From assembly GCA_900554835.1 (NCBI GenBank), contig USJD01000006.1, positions 1 to 48,606 of the forward strand: a DNA stretch of 48,606 nucleotides, in the 5' to 3' direction. Origin of the DNA: an uncultured Prevotella sp. GTDB taxonomy: Bacteria > Bacteroidota > Bacteroidia > Bacteroidales > Bacteroidaceae. The position numbers were made by a program, and so were the translations under genes. This document shows positions 9,192 through 17,363 of the stretch, piece after piece (position 1 is the first letter of the stretch; the number at the start of each line of letters is the position of its first letter). The notes beneath the pieces were generated by a model. It worked only from the letters and a program-made list of their open reading frames with translations, was not told the DNA's origin and made no database searches.

Positions 9192-9737
9192 ATGAACAAA
9201 CAAGAACTCAGAACAGAGATACGAAATAGGAAGCGACAGTTTACCCAAGCACAACTGGGAGAGCTGTCGCTCTCTATTATTATGCAATTAAAAAAGCATC
9301 CCCGTTTAAGAAAAGCACAAACGATACTGCTATACTATTCATTACCGGATGAAGTAAATACACATGAATGGATAGATGAAATCGTAGCCGAAGGAAAAAA
9401 AGTCCTACTACCTGTAGTTACAGACGGAGAAAACATGATCTTAAGAGAATATACAGGGAAAAAGGATCTCAAGGAAGGTAATTATCATATCTTAGAACCA
9501 AGCGGAACTCTATTTTCTGAAAAAAGATACGGAGAAATCGAAGTTGGAATCATTCCTGGTATGAGTTTTGATGACAAAGGACACCGCCTGGGTAGAGGTA
9601 AAGGATATTACGATCGATTCTTAGAGAAGATTCCATCCATCTATAAAATCGGAGTCTGCTATAGTTTTCAGAAAGAATCTTCGATTCCTTATGAAAAACA
9701 TGATAAAATCATGGATGAAATTATTACTGATATCTAA
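9192..9737 (+). CDS. 5-formyltetrahydrofolate cyclo-ligase
   Basis: The 181-residue protein opens with the basic stretch RTEIRNRKRQ and has the family motif GRGKGYYDRFL near residues 136-146, preceded by GIIPGMSFDDKGHRLG. The enzyme uses ATP to convert 5-formyl-THF to 5,10-methenyl-THF, salvaging an inhibitory folate storage form. It lies 29 bases after the S41 protease and probably closes the operon that began at 4861. Its last 4 bases overlap the end of the convergent DciA-like gene, leaving no room for a terminator between them. Confidence 0.93.
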   Translation: MNKQELRTEIRNRKRQFTQAQLGELSLSIIMQLKKHPRLRKAQTILLYYSLPDEVNTHEWIDEIVAEGKKVLLPVVTDGENMILREYTGKKDLKEGNYHILEPSGTLFSEKRYGEIEVGIIPGMSFDDKGHRLGRGKGYYDRFLEKIPSIYKIGVCYSFQKESSIPYEKHDKIMDEIITDI

Positions 9738-10024
9738 TAGAATTTAATATCAACAATGACCTGTGCACCGGCACATTCGTTCAGGCGTTTCACCAAAATA
9801 CTACGTCCCATAGATAGGTCTGCACGCAAGGCTGGATTATTCACCTTTACGAACAATGTCTGGTTTTTGATAAAACGTTCACTGGTATATCGGGCTATAG
9901 GCTCCCCTACCACATCATCCCAAGAAGTTAAAAGTCTCCTTTGACGTAGAGGTGACTCTAAACCCTGACGCCGCAGAAAGTCTGGCAATAAGGTCTGCAT
10001 GGATTGTACTTTTCTTCTAAACAT
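9734..10024 (-). CDS. DUF721 / DciA-like protein
   Basis: This 96-residue protein has the DUF721 (DciA-type) pattern: a basic N-terminus, then SWDDVVGEPIARYTSERFIKN and LFVKVNNPALRADLSMGRSILVKRLNE. DciA proteins help load the replicative helicase DnaB in bacteria without DnaC. It lies 118 bases downstream of recF on the same strand, an arrangement seen in many genomes and consistent with a replication/repair role. The gap between recF and this gene contains no obvious promoter box. Confidence 0.88.
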   Translation of the reverse strand: MFRRKVQSMQTLLPDFLRRQGLESPLRQRRLLTSWDDVVGEPIARYTSERFIKNQTLFVKVNNPALRADLSMGRSILVKRLNECAGAQVIVDIKFY

Positions 10025-10142
10025 GATATAAATGATTTTAATAATTAATGTAAATCAAATAGAGCATTAGCCACAAATCAACAGAGACAAGAACTTTGCA
10101 ACAGCGAAATGAACTTTACCCCCCAAAGAGAAAGAACTATTC

Positions 10143-11252
10143 TCAACTGTTTGCCATCAATTCTATATCACCTCCCTCGACCGTAAATATCTTATATTCA
10201 CCATCGCTTTTAGACAGGATTTTATCCAAATGATCACGATTCGTATCAGTAATGAATATTTGTCCGAAGTTATCACCAGAAACAAGTTGGACAATAGATT
10301 CTACTCTTTGTGCATCCAACTTATCAAAGATATCGTCTAACAGCAACAAAGGGGTTGTGATAGAAGAAGTACGGCGCAGAAAATCAAATTGAGCAAGCTT
10401 CAAAGCAAGCACAAAAGTTTTATTCTGTCCTTGACTTCCCTCACGTTTCATCTGAAAATCACCTATAAGCATCTCAAGATCATCACGATGTACACCATGA
10501 AGAGAATAACCAACTGCCCGGTCCTTGAATCTATCACGCTGAATAACATCTAACAGTGGACCACGCTGACAATGAGAGACATAGCGAAGACTAACCATCT
10601 CCCGTTGACCAGAAATCTGCTGATAAATTCGTTGAAAGACAGGAACCAATTCCTCCACAAAAGCAAGACGTTTCTGAAAGAGCAACTCGCCATTACGGGC
10701 CATCTCCTGCTCCCATATATCAAGCAAGGACAAATCAGGCTCCTCCTCCATCTTCAAAAGAGCATTACGCTGCTGGAGAGCCTTATTATAATTAGCCAAC
10801 AATTCAATATAAGAATGGTCATATTGTGAAATAACAACATCCATCAAGCGACGGCGCTCTTCACTTCCTCCTTCTATAAGGGAAGAATCAGAAGGAGAAA
10901 CATAAATTAAAGGAACTAAACCGATATGTTGCGACAAACGCTTATACTCCTTTTTATTGCGCTTGAAATGTTTCTTCGTACCACGTTTCATACCACAATA
11001 AATATTCTCGATATCACCCTGTTCTGTGCGATATTTCCCTTCAAGCATAAAGAAATTCTCATCATGCATGATAATCTGAGAGTCAATAGGATTATTGGCA
11101 CTACGACAAAAGGAGAGGTAATAGATTGCATCCAAAAAATTAGTCTTACCTACACCGTTATGGCCGATAAGACAATTGATTTTTGGGGACAGATCCAAAT
11201 TCACTCCCTTTATGTTCTTATAATTTAAGATGGAAATATTCTCTAAAATCAT
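10143..11252 (-). CDS. recF: DNA replication and repair protein RecF
   Basis: The 369-residue SMC-like ATPase has Walker A GHNGVGKT at residues 30-37 and, near the C-terminus, the signature and Walker B region (EGSQGQNKTFVLALKLAQ, then LLLLDDIFDKLD). RecF acts with RecO and RecR to load RecA at single-strand gaps. Length is normal. A TATCTTTG promoter box at 11276-11283 lies 24 bases upstream of the start. It runs divergently from the TPR-ribH operon. Confidence 0.96.
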   Translation of the reverse strand: MILENISILNYKNIKGVNLDLSPKINCLIGHNGVGKTNFLDAIYYLSFCRSANNPIDSQIIMHDENFFMLEGKYRTEQGDIENIYCGMKRGTKKHFKRNKKEYKRLSQHIGLVPLIYVSPSDSSLIEGGSEERRRLMDVVISQYDHSYIELLANYNKALQQRNALLKMEEEPDLSLLDIWEQEMARNGELLFQKRLAFVEELVPVFQRIYQQISGQREMVSLRYVSHCQRGPLLDVIQRDRFKDRAVGYSLHGVHRDDLEMLIGDFQMKREGSQGQNKTFVLALKLAQFDFLRRTSSITTPLLLLDDIFDKLDAQRVESIVQLVSGDNFGQIFITDTNRDHLDKILSKSDGEYKIFTVEGGDIELMANS

Positions 11253-11275
11253 AGGCTCTTTATGCTTTTGGACTG

Positions 11276-11283
11276 CAAAGATA
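11276..11283 (-). promoter_or_regulatory. -7 box TATCTTTG for recF
   Basis: The reverse complement of CAAAGATA is an exact TAnnTTTG box, predicting a short recF leader of about 15-20 nt. Confidence 0.65.
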
Positions 11284-11346
11284 GCAGAAAAACCGCAAAA
11301 AACGAAAAAAGTAGGCTAGAAATTTCAATATATAAATAAAATTGCG

Positions 11347-11354
11347 TATTTTTG
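11347..11354 (+). promoter_or_regulatory. -7 box TATTTTTG for the TPR-ribH operon
   Basis: An exact TAnnTTTG box lies 152 bases before the TPR gene start and gives a leader of about 145 nt. No FMN-riboswitch-like conserved pattern is visible in that leader although ribH is downstream. Confidence 0.5.
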
Positions 11355-11505
11355 CAAAAAATTAGGCGCAATCGACTAATATAAAGACCTTAAATGGGAT
11401 TAGCATTCATTTTTTATAAATGAAGAAATTCCTTTTATTGAATATTAAAGTTGATGATGCGTTTATCCAACAGAATTAGAATAATAAAAAAAACAAAATA
11501 AAAAA

Positions 11506-12201
11506 ATGGCAAAAAACAACGTACAGGCTCCAGAAAGCGAGAGCCTTAACATTCATGAGGCTTTCTTCTTGAAAAACAAGAAGTTGATTCTCGGCGCAGT
11601 AGTTGCTATCATTGTAATTATTGCAGGTATTTTCGTTTACAACAATCAGATTGCTGGTCCACGTGAGGACAAAGCAAGTACTATGTTAGGCAAAGGTCAG
11701 ACTTATTTCAACAATGAAATGTATGACCAGGCTCTCAATGGCGATGGTGCTGGCTTTGTAGGTTTTGCAAAAATTGCAAGTGACTACAGCGGCACAAAAG
11801 CTGCAAATCTGGCCAATCTCTATGCAGGTCTTTGCTATGCAAACCTTGGCAAGTGGGCTGAAGCACAGAAAAGCCTTGATGCTTTTTCTTCTAAAGGAGA
11901 TCAGATGATTAGTCCTGCAGCACAAGCAGCTTTAGGTGATGCTTATGCACATCTCAACCAGCTCGACAAAGCAGTGGAAGCATTTAAGAAGGCAGCAAGC
12001 ATGGCTGATGACAAGGCACAAGACGATGCAAACAACAGTCTCTCTCCTACTTTCCTCATCAAAGCAGGTGAAATTCTTGAAAGCCAGGGAAAGAAGGCCG
12101 ACGCTTTGAGCATCTACCAAGACATCAAGAAAAAATATGTAAACTCTATGCTCGTTCAGAGTTCAGAGATTGATAAATACATCGAAAGAGCTTCCAACTA
12201 A
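11506..12201 (+). CDS. Membrane-anchored tetratricopeptide repeat protein (YfgM-like)
   Basis: This 231-residue protein has one transmembrane segment at about residues 27-45, then TPR-type helices (AANLANLYAGLCYANLGKWA, AAQAALGDAYAHLNQLDKA and a third near EILESQGKKADALSIYQDI). The layout resembles YfgM, a periplasmic chaperone partner of the Sec machinery. It lies 2 bases before ribH, so the two are co-transcribed, but no link to riboflavin synthesis is known. The start is the ATG in AAAAAAATGGC, with the A-rich leader typical of this phylum. Confidence 0.85.
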   Translation: MAKNNVQAPESESLNIHEAFFLKNKKLILGAVVAIIVIIAGIFVYNNQIAGPREDKASTMLGKGQTYFNNEMYDQALNGDGAGFVGFAKIASDYSGTKAANLANLYAGLCYANLGKWAEAQKSLDAFSSKGDQMISPAAQAALGDAYAHLNQLDKAVEAFKKAASMADDKAQDDANNSLSPTFLIKAGEILESQGKKADALSIYQDIKKKYVNSMLVQSSEIDKYIERASN

Positions 12202-12203
12202 TT

Positions 12204-12680
12204 ATGGCAACAGCACTTCATAATTTATCAGACTACGACTTTACCAAGGTGCCAGACGCAAGCAATATGTGCTTTGGCATCGTGGTAGCAGAATGGAATC
12301 CAGAGGTAACAGGTGCCTTGCTTGACGGAGCTGTCAAGACTTTGGAAAAGCATGGCGCTCTTTCTGAAAACATTCATGTAAAGACTGTTCCTGGCAGTTT
12401 TGAGCTCATCTATGGTGCTCACCAGATGGTACTCAATGGTGGTTACGATGCTGTCATCATACTTGGATGCGTAATACGCGGTGAAACTCCACATTTCGAC
12501 TATATCTGTCAAGGAGTTACCTATGGTATAGCTCGCTTAAATGCCACACAGGAAATCCCTGTCATCTATGGCCTGTTAACAACAAATGACCTGCAGCAGG
12601 CTCAAGACCGCTGTGGTGGTAAACTTGGCAACAAGGGTGACGAATGTGCTATTGATGCTATTAAAATGGCAAAATTCTAA
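12204..12680 (+). CDS. ribH: 6,7-dimethyl-8-ribityllumazine synthase
   Basis: The 158-residue enzyme shows the RibH motifs PGSFELIYGAHQM, GCVIRGETPHFDYIC (with the catalytic His) and IYGLLTTNDLQQAQDR. It condenses 5-amino-6-ribitylamino-uracil with 3,4-dihydroxybutanone phosphate, the next-to-last step of riboflavin synthesis, usually as a cytoplasmic icosahedral shell. Length and motifs are normal. No other rib gene is nearby. Confidence 0.96.
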   Translation: MATALHNLSDYDFTKVPDASNMCFGIVVAEWNPEVTGALLDGAVKTLEKHGALSENIHVKTVPGSFELIYGAHQMVLNGGYDAVIILGCVIRGETPHFDYICQGVTYGIARLNATQEIPVIYGLLTTNDLQQAQDRCGGKLGNKGDECAIDAIKMAKF

Positions 12681-12718
12681 ATATATATAATAATAAGGTA
12701 CTATATATAATAAGGTAT

Positions 12719-13099
12719 ATGAAACTATATCAGTTATTACAATCATTCGAATTTGAAGAGTTATTCCCTGCAGTGAATGAAATGTATCCAAATGCGTACC
12801 TGCATCGCGATATATTTGAAAAAGCATTCAACATGCTTTGCAACATCCAGCCTGTAGTTTCGAAGAAAACCATCAGATACGAACTTAAGGAAGATCCAAA
12901 TAGCAAGGATATGATTGTGGGAGCAGATGACACCAGTTTCAATACAACCTGGGATGCTTGCCTCGGTAAAGAAATCAAAAAAGGAAAAGGTGCAAACCTC
13001 AATGATGAAGAATTAGCAGCCAATTGCCTGCTCAATATACTCTTCCTTGGCCGACACCCTCTCAGTTTTGAAAAAGACTACCGAAAGCTTTTCAAGTAG
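12719..13099 (+). CDS. Small conserved-looking protein of unknown function
   Basis: This 126-residue soluble protein is not one I recognise by function. It is acidic and amphipathic, with mixed alpha-beta character, no signal peptide and no membrane segment. Only one tryptophan (in NTTWDAC) and a C-terminal FLGRHPLSFEKDYRKLF stretch stand out. It begins 38 bases after ribH on the same strand and is followed by a strong intrinsic terminator (13143-13170), so it is most likely the last gene of the TPR-ribH operon. Codon use matches its neighbours, and the full-length frame supports a real gene. Confidence 0.7.
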   Translation: MKLYQLLQSFEFEELFPAVNEMYPNAYLHRDIFEKAFNMLCNIQPVVSKKTIRYELKEDPNSKDMIVGADDTSFNTTWDACLGKEIKKGKGANLNDEELAANCLLNILFLGRHPLSFEKDYRKLFK

Positions 13100-13138
13100 T
13101 CTTTATTCTGCAAGATTGATAATCAATTCACATAAGCA

Positions 13139-13744
13139 TTAGACCTCATCCTCATCGGATGAGGTTTTTTGTTGTTGATTATTACTGTCATCCTCTTCTT
13201 CGTCACTACCTGTATCCAATTTAGTATCTTTACCAACAGAAACAGCACCCATACGAGAAATCTTAACCACTAAAGGCACATACTCATCACTTGTAACATC
13301 TGGAGAGCCAACACTTCCAGCAAAAACAAGATTGTCCCCTTCAGCCTGTACATAAACTAAACCAAGCAATGCCCCATTTTGCTGGGTATTCTTATCTAAA
13401 TATCCTGTAAAATCGGTCTTCAGAAAGGTACGATTAAAAAATTCAGTACCATCCTTACGCAGAATCCTAACCGTAATCTTATTATCAAAATATTTGGTAT
13501 TATCATCACCGACAGCTAAAGGCAAACTATTGTCTGCTTCACGCTTAACTATAACTTTATAGGTTGAACCAAGCCATTCAACCTCACGAGCCTGTTCATA
13601 TCCACTCATCTGCTGAGTCTTCTTTGGCTTTGGAGCCTGAGGCTTTGGAGCGATGATAACATCACTCTTCTTCTTTTCACTGCATGATGTGAAGCCAGTG
13701 GCAAGACATGCAGCCAAAAGTAAAGGAAATATTCTATTCATCAT
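13139..13744 (-). CDS. Putative lipoprotein, DUF4738-like
   Basis: The 201-residue product has a lipoprotein signal with lipobox FTSC (Cys21), a Lys/Pro-rich linker (KPQAPKPKKTQQ), a beta-rich core (about residues 45-170) and an acidic low-complexity tail (GSDEEEDDSNNQQQ...DEDEV). The core looks like the Bacteroidales family DUF4738; that assignment is from memory and moderate. A TAATTTTG promoter box lies at 13767-13774. The acidic tail coincides with DNA that forms the terminator of the convergent operon, so the tail may have been shaped by that need. The start could be either Met1 or Met2. Confidence 0.75.
   Translation of the reverse strand: MMNRIFPLLLAACLATGFTSCSEKKKSDVIIAPKPQAPKPKKTQQMSGYEQAREVEWLGSTYKVIVKREADNSLPLAVGDDNTKYFDNKITVRILRKDGTEFFNRTFLKTDFTGYLDKNTQQNGALLGLVYVQAEGDNLVFAGSVGSPDVTSDEYVPLVVKISRMGAVSVGKDTKLDTGSDEEEDDSNNQQQKTSSDEDEV
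13143..13170 (+). terminator. Intrinsic terminator inside the 3' coding end of the opposing gene
   Basis: ACCTCATCC (13143-13151) pairs perfectly with GGATGAGGT (13157-13165) around a 5-base loop and is followed by six T on the + strand. It should end the TPR-ribH operon. The same bases encode the last acidic residues of the lipoprotein gene on the - strand (13139-13744). Confidence 0.85.
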
Positions 13745-13766
13745 TACATTTTTATAGATTATGTGG

Positions 13767-13774
13767 CAAAATTA
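13767..13774 (-). promoter_or_regulatory. -7 box TAATTTTG for the DUF4738-like gene
   Basis: An exact box, 23 bases upstream of the start. It lies downstream of the separate - strand terminator at 13805-13841, so that terminator does not belong to this gene. Confidence 0.6.
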
Positions 13775-13804
13775 AGAAAAAATTATCAATTGACAAAAAA
13801 AACA

Positions 13805-13948
13805 GAATAAAAAAAGCACCCTCTTTCACAAGAGAGTGCTTCTTAACCTTTTTACTAACTAAAAACCTATTGTTCTCACACGATATTATAAAAGTTCAGT
13901 TTATGAATTCTAATCGTTTATATAGACCTTTGCAAAGCAGAAAGGTTT
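13805..13948 (-). ncRNA. Candidate small RNA with intrinsic terminator
   Basis: On the - strand a hairpin (AAGCAC 13814-13819 with GTGCTT 13836-13841, plus inner CTCTT/AAGAG) is followed by seven T and would terminate a transcript coming from the right, but no - strand gene lies there: the next gene rightward is on the + strand. Near 13953-13960 there is a weak -7-like box, CAATTTTG. The RNA would be about 140 nt, start with a small hairpin (ACCTTT...AAAGGT, 13926-13946) and contain no credible reading frame. The remaining gap up to 14107 shows only AT-rich sequence. Confidence 0.4.
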
Positions 13949-14107
13949 AATACAAAATTGATTTTTCTTCGTATTTAACATATTTCAACACAAAAAACAA
14001 TCTTTCAAAGTGGTATTTAAAAGAAGGAAAAGTACCCATTATAAAAGATTATCAATTAAAAAGAAACAAAAGAAAAGAAATAATTTGGTTTTTCGAACAT
14101 TTTGATG

Positions 14108-14115
14108 TAACTTTG
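14108..14115 (+). promoter_or_regulatory. -7 box TAACTTTG for the first DUF4230 gene
   Basis: An exact TAnnTTTG box, 22 bases before the ATG at 14138. Confidence 0.65.
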
Positions 14116-14137
14116 CATTCAAAACAAGACAATTCGT

Positions 14138-14815
14138 ATGAAAAAGTTATTTTTTTTATTATTAATTGCTATCATATACACCTTTTCCTCTTGCTCAGAA
14201 AAGAAAACAGAGGAAAAGAAGACTGTCATTGATACTATCCCTATGATGGTAATGCAAATACAAAAATGCAACCGACTTTACACGACAGAAATACAGGTCC
14301 ATAAAATAGTAACACATGACGACCAACTGAAATTAAAAGGCTCTATATTCAAAAAAAATTTCAATATCAATGTACCTGGTTCCAACAGAAAAGTTGCAAT
14401 TCCGATGGATGCAACACTAAAAGCATACATAGATTTCAATGATTTTGGGGCACAGAACATCAGCAGAAAGAATGAAAAAATAGAGATTACATTGCCAGAC
14501 CCCAAAATAATGCTCACAAGCAGCAAAATAGATCATGAAGGAGTCAAACAGTTTGTTTCGCTCACTCGACGTAACTTTAGCGATGCTGAACTCAGTCTAT
14601 ATGAACAGCAGGGCCGGGAAGGAATCATCAAGGACATTCCTAATATGGAAGTCATTGAAACAGCAAGACAAAATGCAGCCAATATTCTAATTCCTATGCT
14701 CATGGAAATGGGATTCAAAGAAGAAAATATAAAGATCACTTTTCGAAAGAAATTTTCATTGGACGATCTCAAGACCATCTTGGACAATTCGACTATTGAA
14801 AAGAAGACGAACTAA
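14138..14815 (+). CDS. DUF4230 lipoprotein, first copy
   Basis: The 225-residue product has a lipoprotein signal with lipobox FSSC (Cys19) and then the DUF4230 pattern: an N-terminal beta-rich half with KIEITLPDPKIMLT and a C-terminal half ending in ARQNAANILIPMLMEMGFKEENIKITF. The family is of unknown function and widespread in Bacteroidota and Firmicutes. A second, shorter DUF4230 gene follows at 14915, so the two probably arose by duplication and may work together in the envelope. Confidence 0.85.
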   Translation: MKKLFFLLLIAIIYTFSSCSEKKTEEKKTVIDTIPMMVMQIQKCNRLYTTEIQVHKIVTHDDQLKLKGSIFKKNFNINVPGSNRKVAIPMDATLKAYIDFNDFGAQNISRKNEKIEITLPDPKIMLTSSKIDHEGVKQFVSLTRRNFSDAELSLYEQQGREGIIKDIPNMEVIETARQNAANILIPMLMEMGFKEENIKITFRKKFSLDDLKTILDNSTIEKKTN

Positions 14816-14841
14816 AAAAACAGGTTAAAAGGCCTGTTTTT
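14816..14841 (+). terminator. Probable weak intrinsic terminator between the DUF4230 genes
   Basis: AAAAACAGG (14816-14824) pairs with CCTGTTTTT (14833-14841), an 8-base loop between. The T run is part of the stem, so termination may be partial and allow read-through into the second DUF4230 gene. Confidence 0.55.
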
Positions 14842-14914
14842 AGCCATATAACAAAGATATTAATTAGGTAAAGATCAACCTGAAGGAATAAAGATAATAA
14901 AAAGGCAATATACA

Positions 14915-15499
14915 ATGAAGCGAATAGAAATCATCATTATATTAGTACTTGTCATTGTAATAGGTGGAAGTCTATATTGGTTGGCAAGAGATGCTCATGT
15001 GGAAGGAGAAAACGTGGGGCAGACACAACTGTCTCCTACACAAATCCGCACTATAGAGAACATCGGGCAATGGGAATTTCTATCAATAAGCGATGAAGAA
15101 CTCATAGATACAACAAGGCATGGCTTCTTCGGTGATGATAAGTTAGTACGTATCTATTATGGTACACTTCGGCTTGGCATTGATTTGAAAAATGTAAAAG
15201 AAGGTTGGATGGAAAAAGAAAATGATACTATTGTCTGCACCCTACCTCCAATCAAATTACTGGATCGCAATTTTATTGACGAAGCAAAAACCAAGTCTTT
15301 TTTTGAAACAGGCGACTGGACAGGAAAAGACAGGCAAAAACTATATGAGCGAGCTTACAATGCAATGAGAATACGATGCTTATCAAATACAAACATATCA
15401 ACAGCAGAAGAAAATGCTCGGATTCAATTCTACAAGATGCTCAAGGCTATGGGATTTACAAATGTAAAAGTAAGATTTGAAGGGAATCATAAAAAATAA
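14915..15499 (+). CDS. DUF4230 membrane-anchored protein, second copy
   Basis: This 194-residue protein has an N-terminal transmembrane anchor (about residues 5-24) instead of a lipobox, then the DUF4230 core: TIVCTLPPIKLLDRNFIDEAKTKSFFETGDW and the C-terminal AEENARIQFYKMLKAMGFTNVKVRFE. Both halves align by pattern with the gene at 14138. Different anchors (lipid versus membrane helix) suggest the two act on different membranes or faces. It is followed 85 bases later by the AGCS symporter on the same strand. Confidence 0.85.
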   Translation: MKRIEIIIILVLVIVIGGSLYWLARDAHVEGENVGQTQLSPTQIRTIENIGQWEFLSISDEELIDTTRHGFFGDDKLVRIYYGTLRLGIDLKNVKEGWMEKENDTIVCTLPPIKLLDRNFIDEAKTKSFFETGDWTGKDRQKLYERAYNAMRIRCLSNTNISTAEENARIQFYKMLKAMGFTNVKVRFEGNHKK

Positions 15500-15584
15500 A
15501 AGTTTAGATAAAGTGACATCGTATCAAAACTTCAATATATAAATATAATCACGTAATAATAATAAGGTAAATTAAGAGAGACTT

Positions 15585-17009
15585 ATGGATGCAATCAACG
15601 ATTTTTTCTCAGCTTTCAGTTCATTCCTTTGGGGATGGCCTATGATTATTCTTCTGTTAGGAACCCATATATTCCTGACTATTCGATTACGTTTTCCGCA
15701 ACGTAAGATTTTTAAAGCAATCAAGCTTTCCATAAAGAAGGATGAGAACGCTACAGGAGACGTATCACAGTTTGGCGCTCTGGCAACAGCGCTTGCTGCA
15801 ACTATTGGAACAGGTAATATCATCGGTGTTGCCACGGCCATTGCGCTGGGTGGTCCGGGTGCTGTACTATGGTGCTGGCTTACAGGTGTATTTGGTATAT
15901 CCACAAAATATGCTGAAGGATTACTTGCTGTAAAATATCGAGTAAAAACGAGACGAGGACGCATGTTGGGCGGACCTATGTATGCATTAGAGAAAGGCTT
16001 AGGCTGGAAATGGTTGGCCATTCTTTTTGCAATCTTTGCAGCATTGGCTTCTTTTGGAATAGGAAGTACTGTACAGGCTAATGCTATATCTTCTCTGGTA
16101 GAAAACCAATATGGAATATCACCATACATTACGGGAGCTGTCGTTACAGCACTTGGTGCAGCCGTAATTCTTGGTGGTGTAAAGACCATCTCAAAGGTAT
16201 GCGGAATGCTGGTTCCATTCATGGCACTCTTCTATGTAGTAGGATGCATATACATTCTCTTTGTCAACCATGTCTATCTGCTGCCTGCCATCAAGGTTAT
16301 CCTGGAGTCTGCCTTTACAACCAAAGCTGCAGGAGGTGGCTTTGCAGGTAGCACATTGATGATGGCTGCACGTTATGGTATCGCACGTGGTCTCTTCTCC
16401 AATGAGTCCGGTTTGGGATCTGCCCCTATTGTTGCTGCAGCTGCGCAGACCCGCAATCCTGTACGACAGGCATTGGTATCTTCAACAGGTACTTTCTGGG
16501 ACACAGTCATCATCTGTGCGTTAACTGGTTTAGTAATTACCTCCAGTATCATTGCTTATCCAGATATAGACTACCATAATGGCGCAGCACTAACCAAAGC
16601 CGCATTCAGTAAAATTCCTTATATCGGCGCCCCTCTTTTAACATTCGGACTGGCAACTTTTGCTTTCAGTACGACATTGGGATGGAGCTATTACGGAGAG
16701 CGTTGTGTGGAATATCTTAAGGGCAAAAGATGGATGTTATGCTATCGTATGCTATACATCGCAAGTATCTTTGCTGGAAGTGTTATCAGCCTCGGTCTTG
16801 TGTGGAATATAGCAGACTGCATGAATGCCCTCATGGCCATTCCAAACCTGGTATCCCTGCTATGCCTCAGCGGAATTATCGTACACGAAACCAGAAAGTA
16901 TCTCTGGAGAGACAGACTTGATAGGGATATGGAAGAAAACGAGATAGAGGAACTGGAAGAAATCGAAAAGATTCAACCACAGATGGAAGAAGAACATCCA
17001 AAGAAATAA
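15585..17009 (+). CDS. Alanine/glycine:cation symporter (AGCS family)
   Basis: The 474-residue protein has about 11 hydrophobic segments and AGCS signatures: FGALATALAATIGTGNI, GGPGAVLWCWLTGVFG, KYAEGLLAVKYR and ARGLFSNESGLGSAPI. It should take up alanine or glycine with Na+ across the inner membrane. The C-terminal tail (about residues 440-474) is unusually acidic and Glu-rich (EENEIEELEEIEKIQ). A strong terminator follows at 17031-17072. No TAnnTTTG box is visible just upstream, so it may depend on the DUF4230 transcript. Confidence 0.92.
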   Translation: MDAINDFFSAFSSFLWGWPMIILLLGTHIFLTIRLRFPQRKIFKAIKLSIKKDENATGDVSQFGALATALAATIGTGNIIGVATAIALGGPGAVLWCWLTGVFGISTKYAEGLLAVKYRVKTRRGRMLGGPMYALEKGLGWKWLAILFAIFAALASFGIGSTVQANAISSLVENQYGISPYITGAVVTALGAAVILGGVKTISKVCGMLVPFMALFYVVGCIYILFVNHVYLLPAIKVILESAFTTKAAGGGFAGSTLMMAARYGIARGLFSNESGLGSAPIVAAAAQTRNPVRQALVSSTGTFWDTVIICALTGLVITSSIIAYPDIDYHNGAALTKAAFSKIPYIGAPLLTFGLATFAFSTTLGWSYYGERCVEYLKGKRWMLCYRMLYIASIFAGSVISLGLVWNIADCMNALMAIPNLVSLLCLSGIIVHETRKYLWRDRLDRDMEENEIEELEEIEKIQPQMEEEHPKK

Positions 17010-17030
17010 AGTTCTTGCATCCATATAATC

Positions 17031-17072
17031 AAAATTGTCCTGACTACATCACGCAGTCAGGACAATTTTTTT
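17031..17072 (+). terminator. Intrinsic terminator of the AGCS symporter gene
   Basis: AAATTGTCCTGACT (from 17032) pairs with AGTCAGGACAATTT (17055-17068), then T to 17072. On the - strand the same stem is followed by TTTTG, so it could also stop leftward transcripts with lower efficiency. Confidence 0.9.
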
Positions 17073-17213
17073 ACTAAATCAACAAAAACTAATAAAATTT
17101 TATTCAACCTAAACCTAAAAACTTACTTTCTACCGAGAAACTGAATACCTACAAGAATTCAGCTATAACCTATACTTTACCTATATGAAAAACCTAAAAC
17201 CTTTTTCTGATTG
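17073..17213 (-). ncRNA. Candidate small RNA under a LacI-type operator
   Basis: The 354-base gap between the convergent symporter and GNAT genes has an exact TACCTTTG promoter box on the - strand (17214-17221) with no gene to serve. The predicted transcript of about 140-180 nt begins with a possible AAAAAGGT-containing hairpin, repeats AGGT several times, has no credible reading frame, and runs into the 17031-17069 hairpin. A perfect LacI-type palindrome sits about 54 bases upstream of the box. It could instead be the remnant of a lost gene. Confidence 0.35.
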
Positions 17214-17221
17214 CAAAGGTA
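17214..17221 (-). promoter_or_regulatory. Orphan -7 box TACCTTTG
   Basis: An exact Bacteroidota -7 box reading leftward into a gene-free stretch. See the candidate small RNA at 17073-17213. Confidence 0.5.
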
Positions 17222-17274
17222 CGACAAAAAGTAATAAGTTGGATGCATTTATATTAGTTTTTTGCACTTTTACT

Positions 17275-17292
17275 TGAGCAAACGTTTGCACA
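17275..17292. promoter_or_regulatory. LacI-type operator GCAAACGTTTGC
   Basis: The core GCAAACGTTTGC (17278-17289) is a perfect 12-base palindrome with the central CG step typical of LacI-family operators; the 18-base extension has one mismatched pair. A near copy lies upstream of the LacI gene at 32392-32403. It stands between two convergent genes, so the only promoter it could plainly control is the orphan - strand box at 17214-17221. Confidence 0.6.
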
Positions 17293-17363
17293 ACTCTTTG
17301 CACTATTGTGCGTTAACATGACGAATATCACGCCAAAGACATTATGCAACAAAATATCAGCTA

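Noticed and set aside
11355..11505. FMN riboswitch before the ribH operon
   Set aside because: The leader lacks the conserved FMN-aptamer pattern and its first gene is a TPR protein.
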